Source of the DNA: Coriobacteriaceae bacterium
GTDB lineage: Bacteria; Actinomycetota; Coriobacteriia; Coriobacteriales; Coriobacteriaceae
Length of the DNA stretch: 64,000 bases
Assembly (NCBI GenBank): GCA_025757745.1
Contig: CP107217.1
Span: 1,240,001 to 1,304,000, forward strand
Direction of reading: 5' to 3'
Position 1 is the stretch's first letter; the number at the start of each line of letters is the position of its first letter. The notes under the pieces were generated by a model. That model was not told where the DNA came from, did not search any database, and saw nothing but the letters and a program-made list of their open reading frames with translations. Shown here in pieces: positions 58,187-64,000 of the stretch. Made by a program: the position numbers and the translations under genes.

Positions 58187-59488
58187 ATGGATCAGACGCA
58201 GACGAGCGACGACGCTCCCCTGCTCACGCACAGCACTCCCCAATCGGAACAAACCACGCTCTTGGCTCAGCAAAAACCTCTCGTGACTATCGTGCACGCC
58301 TCGGTCGGCTCGGGCCACAAGGCCGCCGCAAATGCGATTGCGCAGGCATTCGACCTCATCCGCGGCACCAATGGCATCCCAGAGGATGTTGAGATTGAAG
58401 TGCTCGATATCCTTGATTTTGGACGCATAAAATTCGACGGCAACAAAACGGCCGCCTCGTTTACCGGCGCCACGCGCCCAATCTATGACTTGACCTGGCG
58501 TTATACCCTTACCGGACACCTGCTTTGGGGCGGTGGCACGGCATGGTCGCGCATCATGTTCCCCGCATTTAACGAATACGTTCGAACTCGCAGGCCCATT
58601 GCCGTGGTAGCCACACACATCACGGCAGCCAACGTCGCCGTCGGCGCGCGCGTCATTACGGGCATCGACTATCCTGTCATTTGCGTACCGACCGATTACG
58701 AGGTCGAGGGTTGGTGGCCCCATAAGGACACCGACCTGTTCTGCGTGGCAAACGAGTTTATGGCCGAAACACTCCGACCCCGTAAGGTTCCCGAGGCAAA
58801 GATCCGCATTACGGGCATCCCCATTCGCGCCGGGTTTGATACGGACTACAACCGCGAGGAAGAACTCGAGAAGTTCAATCTCCCCACAGACAAGCTCGTT
58901 GTGCTGGTGATGGCCGGCGCCAGTTTGCCTCAACCGTACGTTCGCTTTCGCGCGGAGATGGACCGCACCCTCCCCTTCCTGCGCAGCTTCGAGGACATGC
59001 ACTTTGTCTTTTTGCCGGGCAAGGATGCCGAATATGCCACCCGTCTCAAAACGCTCTTCGATGCCATGAAACTCGAGAACATCACGGTTCTTGACTACGT
59101 CGATGACATGGCAGCGCTTATGCACGGCTGTGACCTGGCAATTCTCAAATCGGGCGGACTCACTGTTACCGAATGCCTGTGCGCACACCTACCAATGATT
59201 CTGCTGGGCAAGTCCTATGGCCAGGAAAAGGCCAACACCACCATGCTCACCGGCATGGGCGCCAGCATGCATGTCACGACCGCACGCGAGCTCATCGTGA
59301 CACTGCGCCATCTCCACGATCATCCCGAATCGCTCAAGGCACTACTCATTAACGGCGAAGTGCTGCGCCGTCCACGCGCAGCCGAGGATATCGCCATCGC
59401 AACCATGGAACTTGCAGGCAAGCCCCAAAAGCGCAAACGAGCCTTCTGCCGCTTCTACTGGGGCGAAAAACCTGCGCATATCCGCTAG
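58187..59488 (+). CDS. MGDG synthase/UgtP-like glycolipid glycosyltransferase
   Basis: A 433-aa GT28-type enzyme that probably adds a hexose to diacylglycerol, making membrane glycolipid or a lipoteichoic acid anchor. V-G-S-G-H-K-A-A-A-N-A-I at about residue 44, P-T-D-Y-E-V-E-G-W-W-P-H and the UDP-sugar site K-S-G-G-L-T-V-T-E are typical. ATG 58187 has AAGGGGAG. Divergent from trxB over about 120 bases that hold both promoters. Confidence 0.88.
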   Translation: MDQTQTSDDAPLLTHSTPQSEQTTLLAQQKPLVTIVHASVGSGHKAAANAIAQAFDLIRGTNGIPEDVEIEVLDILDFGRIKFDGNKTAASFTGATRPIYDLTWRYTLTGHLLWGGGTAWSRIMFPAFNEYVRTRRPIAVVATHITAANVAVGARVITGIDYPVICVPTDYEVEGWWPHKDTDLFCVANEFMAETLRPRKVPEAKIRITGIPIRAGFDTDYNREEELEKFNLPTDKLVVLVMAGASLPQPYVRFRAEMDRTLPFLRSFEDMHFVFLPGKDAEYATRLKTLFDAMKLENITVLDYVDDMAALMHGCDLAILKSGGLTVTECLCAHLPMILLGKSYGQEKANTTMLTGMGASMHVTTARELIVTLRHLHDHPESLKALLINGEVLRRPRAAEDIAIATMELAGKPQKRKRAFCRFYWGEKPAHIR

Positions 59489-59619
59489 CCGAAAGTTCGC
59501 TGCTCGGCGGGAGCCGCCCATATATCATTCCATGCTCAAACATTCTCGCTTCGCTGCGAAACTGCGCGCGGGACGATATATAGGCGGGTCGGGCCGGTCA
59601 GCGGACAGTACGTAAACGA
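59489..59619. other. Convergent intergenic region with imperfect inverted repeat
   Basis: CCGCCCATATATC near 59508 and GATATATAGGCGG near 59575 are complementary with one mismatch about 55 bases apart, a possible extended terminator hairpin between converging genes. Confidence 0.4.
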
Positions 59620-60063
59620 CTAGGATACGCCACTGGAGCCGAAGCCTCCGTTGCCTCGGTCGGTTTTGTCTAGTTCGTCTACTTCTACGAGATTGACCGT
59701 GGGGACTTCTTGGATGACGAGTTGGGCGATGCGGTCGCCTTTGTTGATCTGGATATTGTTGATGGGGTCCAGGTTGATGAGGATGACCTTAAGTTCACCT
59801 CGATAGTGGGCGTCGATGAGACCGGGCGTGTTGACTATAGACAGGCCCTGCTTAATGGCTAGGCCGCTACGGGGCTGGACAAAGCCGGCGTAGCCATCGG
59901 GCAGCGCAATGGCCAAGCCAGTGGAGACCAAGCGGCGCTCAAAGGGCTTGAGGGTGCAGTCTTCGTTGGCACGGAGGTCAAGGCCGGCATCCGTGGGATG
60001 TGCGTATTTGGGAAGCTCGACCGTGGGATCGAGACGCTTAATGTTAACGGTAATGTTGGACAT
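59620..60063 (-). CDS. dut: dUTP diphosphatase
   Basis: Hydrolyses dUTP to dUMP, keeping uracil out of DNA and supplying thymidylate. Motifs A-G-L-D-L-R-A, P-R-S-G-L-A, G-L-I-D-A-H-Y-R-G-E and G-D-R-I-A-Q-L, plus a Gly-rich C-terminal arm R-G-N-G-G-F-G-S. Length 147 aa is normal for the trimeric type. nrdR lies four bases upstream on the same strand. Confidence 0.96.
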   Translation of the reverse strand: MSNITVNIKRLDPTVELPKYAHPTDAGLDLRANEDCTLKPFERRLVSTGLAIALPDGYAGFVQPRSGLAIKQGLSIVNTPGLIDAHYRGELKVILINLDPINNIQINKGDRIAQLVIQEVPTVNLVEVDELDKTDRGNGGFGSSGVS

Positions 60064-60067
60064 GAAA

Positions 60068-60511
60068 TCACCTTAGCTTGTCGAGCTCTTGCAAAAACTC
60101 GTCGACGTCTTTGAAATCGCGATAGACCGAGGCAAAGCGAATGTAGGCCACCTTGTCGATCTTGGCCAGGCGCTTGAGCACCATATCGCCCAGTTCGTGG
60201 GACGTAACAGCCGTCAGCGTACGCGAACGCAACTCCACCTCGATATCATCGATGATCTCGTTGAGCTTTTTCGTGTCGATATCGCGCTTAATCGTGGCGC
60301 GCATCAGGCCGACCAGCAGCTTGTTGCGATCGAACCGCTGCTTAGACCCGTCGGATTTGATAACCTCGATGGGATCTTCGCAGCGCTCGAACGTCGTAAA
60401 ACGATAATTGCACGAACAGCATTCGCGACGACGCTTGATAGTGTTGTTCGACTCCTGCATACGGGAATCGACAACGCGGGTATGTGCCTTACCGCATTTG
60501 GGACAGCGCAT
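60068..60511 (-). CDS. nrdR: Transcriptional repressor NrdR
   Basis: Zinc-ribbon and ATP-cone repressor of ribonucleotide reductase genes. M-R-C-P-K-C-G and C-C-S-C-N-Y-R-F-T-T hold the four cysteines; the ATP-cone follows (V-I-K-S-D-G-S-K-Q-R-F-D-R-N-K). Length 147 aa is normal. It is cotranscribed with dut, joining two functions in dNTP supply. ATG 60511 has AGGAGG. Confidence 0.97.
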   Translation of the reverse strand: MRCPKCGKAHTRVVDSRMQESNNTIKRRRECCSCNYRFTTFERCEDPIEVIKSDGSKQRFDRNKLLVGLMRATIKRDIDTKKLNEIIDDIEVELRSRTLTAVTSHELGDMVLKRLAKIDKVAYIRFASVYRDFKDVDEFLQELDKLR

Positions 60512-60562
60512 GGAACCTCCTCTTAAACGATAACAAGGGTACCATGCGACCGACCCGAAATC

Positions 60563-61012
60563 TTACGAACGGGCCGGAACTTTCAGAACTGCACCAGCAT
60601 CAAGAGAGCCGCGATCGAGGTGATTGACGCTACGAATCATGTCGGAAGTCTCCTGTGTGGAAAGGCCATCGATGGGATGCTCCTGGGCAAGCGACCACAG
60701 AGAATCGCCGGACTGCACACGAACCGTTTCGTAGGTGACGTTGGCTACGGAATCGGCATATGCTGCGTGACGAGCAGAAAAGACTGACGTGGCGAGCACA
60801 AAGAACAGGGTGAACGCTACAGCAACAGCAACAATCGTCGAGGCCTTCAGGGCAACAGGAGCCGAAGCAGCGACCGCACGCTGGGTGCGAACGGGTTTAG
60901 TGGCCACGGCCTGAAAATGAGAGCGTCCGCCCTTCACGACCGTAAAGGCAGGCGTGGCGGGCGCCTCGAGCTTAAGAGCGAGGTTTCCCTGGACCATATC
61001 CGCTGCGTTCAT
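60563..61012 (-). CDS. LysM-domain protein, SOS-linked (YneA-like position)
   Basis: A 149-aa membrane-anchored protein: a cytoplasmic Ala/Val-rich N-terminus, one membrane helix (about 57-80), and an extracellular LysM domain (V-Q-S-G-D-S-L-W-S-L-A, L-K-V-P-A-R). It lies divergent from lexA, as does the SOS cell-division inhibitor YneA in Bacillus, and the shared region has three SOS boxes. It may delay division after DNA damage; function here is inferred from position and domain. GAGGAGA precedes ATG 61012. Confidence 0.75.
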   Translation of the reverse strand: MNAADMVQGNLALKLEAPATPAFTVVKGGRSHFQAVATKPVRTQRAVAASAPVALKASTIVAVAVAFTLFFVLATSVFSARHAAYADSVANVTYETVRVQSGDSLWSLAQEHPIDGLSTQETSDMIRSVNHLDRGSLDAGAVLKVPARS

Positions 61013-61082
61013 TCTGTTCTCCTCTCGTTTGTTTTGACGAGAACTGTTTTATCAAGCCGCGGGGACAAAAAAGTCTAGCGCG

Positions 61083-61152
61083 GGAACGAGTGTTCGGTTA
61101 TTATTATCTTCGAACAGTTGTTCCTGTCAAGCAAAAATAGAACATTTGTTTG
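61083..61152. promoter_or_regulatory. Three LexA-binding (SOS) boxes
   Basis: GGAACGAGTGTTCG (61083-61096), CGAACAGTTGTTCC (61111-61124) and AGAACATTTGTTTG (61139-61152) fit the Gram-positive SOS box CGAAC-N4-GTTCG, with 28 bases between starts each time. They lie between the LysM gene and lexA and should repress both. Confidence 0.8.
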
Positions 61153-61175
61153 GTATGGGTAGAGAGGAATCCCTG

Positions 61176-61820
61176 ATGGCTCGCAAAATTACCAAGCGTC
61201 AGCAGCAAATTTACGACTTCATCAAGGAATATCAGCAGGAGAAGGGCTATCCGCCCAGTGTACGCGAGATGGCTTCGGCTGTGGGCCTTTCCTCCCCTAG
61301 CACCGTACATGCGCATCTCTCCGCACTCGAAGCACGCGGCTTGCTCAAGCGTGACGCCACCAAGCCTCGCGCTCTCGAGCTCTTTGACGAGGACGGATCT
61401 TCCGTATCCATCTCAAAGTCCGATGAGCCCACGGCGCCCCGCGGAACCGTATCGCTGCCTCTCGTAGGCCGTGTCGCCGCAGGAATTCCTATTCTTGCCG
61501 AGCAGAATATCGAGGACACCTTTACCATCCCAACCGAGATCGCAACGGACCAGGGGTCCTTTATCCTCGAGGTCCACGGCAATTCGATGATTAACGTCGG
61601 TATCTATAACGGCGACTACATCATCGTTCGCGAACAGAAGAGTGCCATGAATGGCGAGATTGTCGTGGCCATGATCGATGGTTCCGCAACGGTCAAAACG
61701 TTCTATAAGGAGCAGGGGCGTGTTCGCCTGCAGCCCGAAAACGACACCATGGAGCCTATCTACGCGACAAATCCCACGATTCTGGGCAAGGTCGTCGGTT
61801 TGATGCGCCGGTTTTCGTAA
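61176..61820 (+). CDS. lexA: LexA repressor
   Basis: SOS repressor and RecA-stimulated autoprotease, 214 aa. Winged helix at 1-65 (Y-P-P-S-V-R-E-M-A-S-A-V-G-L-S-S), cleavage site Ala102-Gly103 in V-A-A-G-I-P, catalytic Ser137 in H-G-N-S-M and Lys174 in A-T-V-K-T-F. ATG 61176 has GAGAGGAA; the earlier in-frame GTG/TTG at 61146 lies on the third SOS box. It is autoregulated by the boxes upstream. Its stop overlaps the next gene's ATG. Confidence 0.97.
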   Translation: MARKITKRQQQIYDFIKEYQQEKGYPPSVREMASAVGLSSPSTVHAHLSALEARGLLKRDATKPRALELFDEDGSSVSISKSDEPTAPRGTVSLPLVGRVAAGIPILAEQNIEDTFTIPTEIATDQGSFILEVHGNSMINVGIYNGDYIIVREQKSAMNGEIVVAMIDGSATVKTFYKEQGRVRLQPENDTMEPIYATNPTILGKVVGLMRRFS

Positions 61821-62524
61821 TGCAAAAACGCATCACGGTCTTTGATACCATTCGCGGGTTTACCATGCTGTCGATGGCGGGATTTCATGCCTGCTACGAC
61901 CTTGCCTACCTATATGGTTGGGACATGCCCTGGTTTACCCAGACCATCTTCCAAGACATCTGGCGCGCTAGCATCAGTTGGGTATTTTTGCTTATTGCCG
62001 GCTGGATGTGCACCCTCTCGCGCAACAACATCAAGCGTGCCGCCAAATATGCCGCTGCCGCTTTAGTTGTATGGGTCGCAACGACGCTTGTCTCAGTCGA
62101 TGACTCGGTGAACTTCGGCATCATTTTCTGCATGGCGGCATGCACTGCCATTGTTGCACTCGCGCGCCCGGTTCTCGATAGGGTGCCTGCAATATGGGGT
62201 ATAACGATTTGCCTCATACTCTTTGCCTGTACCTGGAGCATTCCTAAAGCGGTCTACCCTATCCCCTATCTAGCTTGGCTGGGTTTCCCAGATCCAGACT
62301 TTGTCTCCGGTGATTACTATCCGCTCATACCCTTCTTCTTTATGTACCTCGCAGGCTTCTTTGCCGCTCGAACGGCACAAAAAGCAAACCGCAAAGCGCC
62401 AGCATGGGCCTATGCGAATCCCATCCCGGCGCTCGCGAGCCTCGGATGCCATGCACTACCGTTCTATCTGCTCCATCAACCGATTATCTTGGGTGTGCTG
62501 GAGCTGATTTATTCCGTTCGGTAA
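61820..62524 (+). CDS. Acyltransferase-like membrane protein (DUF1624)
   Basis: A 234-aa membrane protein with about seven hydrophobic segments. D-T-I-R-G-F-T-M-L and C-Y-D-L-A-Y at the start and L-P-F-Y-L-L-H-Q-P-I at the end match the DUF1624 branch of heparan-alpha-glucosaminide N-acetyltransferase-type proteins. It may O-acetylate an envelope component; activity unknown. Its ATG overlaps the lexA stop by one base, so it may be SOS-induced with lexA. Its end overlaps hflX, on the other strand, by 16 bases. Confidence 0.82.
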   Translation: MQKRITVFDTIRGFTMLSMAGFHACYDLAYLYGWDMPWFTQTIFQDIWRASISWVFLLIAGWMCTLSRNNIKRAAKYAAAALVVWVATTLVSVDDSVNFGIIFCMAACTAIVALARPVLDRVPAIWGITICLILFACTWSIPKAVYPIPYLAWLGFPDPDFVSGDYYPLIPFFFMYLAGFFAARTAQKANRKAPAWAYANPIPALASLGCHALPFYLLHQPIILGVLELIYSVR

Positions 62525-63798
62525 CGCTCAAGACGTGGTGCGATACGGATCGGCAGCTTTGCCACAATACGAACGCCGCCCTCAAGATATTCCTCGTGCA
62601 GAAGGGTTCCCTGTTCGTGCACGAGCGTGATTAAAGCGCCCTCTCGATACGGAATATCGGCCGAGAGCAACACATCCGTAGCGGCCGCATCACGAGCGAT
62701 GCGGTCGACTAAGTCATCAAGACCCTCACCCGTCTGAGCCGAGAACAGCACCGCCTCGGGATAGCGCCGGCGGAAGCTCAAGCGGTCGACGCTATCGAGC
62801 AGATCAATTTTATTGAACACAGTAAGCGTCAGGCGCTCACCGGCACCAATCTCGTCAAGGACACGATCAACCGCCTCGAGCTGACGCTCATAATCCTCAT
62901 CGGAAGCATCTACAACTTTAAGAATCAAATCGGCGCCGAGCACCTCGGAAAGCGTAGATTTAAACGCGTCGACCAGGCCATGTGGCAGCTTTTGAATAAA
63001 GCCGACGGTATCGGTGATCGTCATGCCACGACCACCGGGCAAACGGTACGAGCGCGTTGTAGGATCGAGCGTGGCAAACAGCTTATCCTGCGAAAGTACC
63101 GTGGATCCCGTCAAACGATTAAGCAGCGTCGACTTGCCGGCATTGGTGTAGCCAGCCAACGCAACGCGAAACGCTGGCGATTCAATACGGCTTTTCGATT
63201 GCACATCGCGGCGCTGTTCAACCTGTTTCAGTTCGCGTCGAAGCGCAGCGATCTTATTGCGAATCAGACGACGGTCGACCTCGAGTTGGCTTTCGCCCTG
63301 GCCAAAGCGCGAGCCAATACCGCCACGCGTCTGTTCCTTGGCAAGGTGGCTCCACATACCTCGCAAACGAGGCAACAGGTACTGCAACTGTGCCAGCTGC
63401 ACCTGCAAGCGGCCCTCACGCGTCTGGGCATGCAGACCAAAGATATCCAAAATCAACGCCGTACGGTCAATAATCTTGACCGGTTCGCCCACGGCTTTCT
63501 CAAGATAGGACTGCTGTGAAGGAGTCAGGTCGTCGTCGAAGATAACAACATCCGCATCCATGCGATGCACCAAACCGCACAGCTCCTCGACCTTTCCGGA
63601 GCCGATAAACGATTTGGGATAGGGCTTGACCAGGCGCTGAGACAAGCGTGCAACGCATTGGGCCCCAGCAGTGTGGGCTAGACGCTCGAGCTCGTCGAGC
63701 GAACGGTCGAGCGGCCAGGCGTTATCGCGCCACTCAACACCAACCAAGATGGCGCGCTCGGGTTCAGGCGCCGTGGGGACCAAAGGGAAACGAGCCAT
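62509..63798 (-). CDS. hflX: GTPase HflX
   Basis: Ribosome-associated GTPase that splits stalled ribosomes after stress. N-terminal HflX domain (L-D-E-L-E-R-L-A, K-F-I-G-S-G-K-V-E-E), G domain with G-Y-T-N-A-G-K-S-T and D-T-V-G-F-I, N-K-I-D. Length 429 aa is normal. ATG 63798 overlaps the miaA stop by one base (TAATG), a pairing seen in many bacteria. Confidence 0.95.
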   Translation of the reverse strand: MARFPLVPTAPEPERAILVGVEWRDNAWPLDRSLDELERLAHTAGAQCVARLSQRLVKPYPKSFIGSGKVEELCGLVHRMDADVVIFDDDLTPSQQSYLEKAVGEPVKIIDRTALILDIFGLHAQTREGRLQVQLAQLQYLLPRLRGMWSHLAKEQTRGGIGSRFGQGESQLEVDRRLIRNKIAALRRELKQVEQRRDVQSKSRIESPAFRVALAGYTNAGKSTLLNRLTGSTVLSQDKLFATLDPTTRSYRLPGGRGMTITDTVGFIQKLPHGLVDAFKSTLSEVLGADLILKVVDASDEDYERQLEAVDRVLDEIGAGERLTLTVFNKIDLLDSVDRLSFRRRYPEAVLFSAQTGEGLDDLVDRIARDAAATDVLLSADIPYREGALITLVHEQGTLLHEEYLEGGVRIVAKLPIRIAPRLERYRTE

Positions 63799-64000
63799 TA
63801 GGCAGCCTCGACGCGATGGTAAATATCATCAACGACCTCATCGATCGTAAACTCATCCATATCGAACCACACGATGCGATCGTCACGCTTAAACCAGGAT
63901 AGCTGGCGCTTGGCATAGCGACGTGAGCGCATCTTGATAAGCTCACGGGCCTCATCCATGGTAATAGCGCCACGCAAGGCATCAATAATCTCTTTGTAAC
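63798..64000 (-). CDS. miaA: tRNA dimethylallyltransferase, 3' part only
   Basis: Only the C-terminal 66 codons are in the window; the gene continues beyond the right edge. K-E-I-I-D-A-L-R-G, Y-A-K-R-Q-L-S-W-F-K-R and D-D-I-Y-H-R-V are typical of the MiaA C-terminus, which prenylates A37 of tRNAs reading UNN codons. The stop overlaps hflX, so both lie in one operon. Confidence 0.88.
   Translation of the reverse strand, partial: YKEIIDALRGAITMDEARELIKMRSRRYAKRQLSWFKRDDRIVWFDMDEFTIDEVVDDIYHRVEAA

Noticed and set aside
57134..59188. 684-aa frame extending trxB
   Set aside because: Everything upstream of ATG 58069 is antisense to the glycosyltransferase gene; the trxB start has a good ribosome binding site.

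Overview
The window looks like a chromosomal stretch of a Gram-positive, high-GC gut actinobacterium of the class Coriobacteriia, most likely Collinsella or a close relative. That is an inference from the gene set, codon bias, actinobacterial features (FHA protein next to a MerR-type FtsR-like regulator, CGAAC-type SOS boxes, an LPXTG surface protein) and general likeness. All coordinates and motifs were read by eye and no database search was run.

Layout. 1-3613 is the end of a capsule/exopolysaccharide cluster: a glycosyltransferase, two hexapeptide acetyltransferases (the first knocked out of frame at a run of eight G) and UDP-glucose dehydrogenase, closed by a 41-nt perfect hairpin. 3797-20234 is an accessory, defence-like island. 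It holds a 1209-aa nuclease-like/STAND NTPase, a TIR protein with an AbiTii-like C-terminus, a membrane-anchored GIY-YIG protein, a HepT/MntA toxin-antitoxin pair plus two further (one broken, one chimeric) MNT copies, an LPXTG protein, an AAA ATPase with a small Toprim/RloB-like partner, an XRE regulator with a Doc toxin operon, a DUF3825 protein, tRNA-Val and a protein with a C-terminal PD-(D/E)XK-like domain. 20235-21869 carries two parallel cassettes of inverted-repeat element, GC-rich spacer, promoter, tRNA-Ala(GGC) and terminator, with a CAT-anticodon tRNA on the minus strand between them.

21901-39173 is an ordinary, tightly packed core run, mostly with overlapping or nearly abutting genes: ABC-F ATPase, M50 protease, scpA-scpB-rluB-cmk-plsC-ispH, a PDZ/radical-SAM DUF512 protein, der-plsY-gpsA, rpe, cysteine desulfurase, Nif3-like, zinc-ribbon protein, coaBC and tRNA-Pro. 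It joins chromosome segregation, ribosome and RNA maturation, membrane lipid synthesis and cofactor synthesis.

39174-46380 is a second accessory stretch, full of broken genes (a DUF6273-type surface protein remnant, a thioredoxin-like fragment, a frameshifted secreted peptide, an exonuclease remnant), a fused ABC transporter, long hairpins, short tandem repeats, a TGTCNGACA motif cluster, and a DUF1648 membrane protein bracketed by two 177-bp direct repeats. 46393-51219 is a markedly GC-rich minus-strand cluster resembling lantibiotic immunity and regulation (ABC transporter FEG, YxeA-like protein, response regulator, histidine kinase) with no lantibiotic structural gene seen.

51437-64000 returns to core genes: CDP-alcohol phosphatidyltransferase, FHA, MerR, apt, NlpC/P60, DegV, DUF1836, trxB, a glycolipid glycosyltransferase, dut, nrdR, a LysM protein divergent from lexA over three SOS boxes, an acyltransferase-like membrane protein, hflX and the 3' part of miaA.
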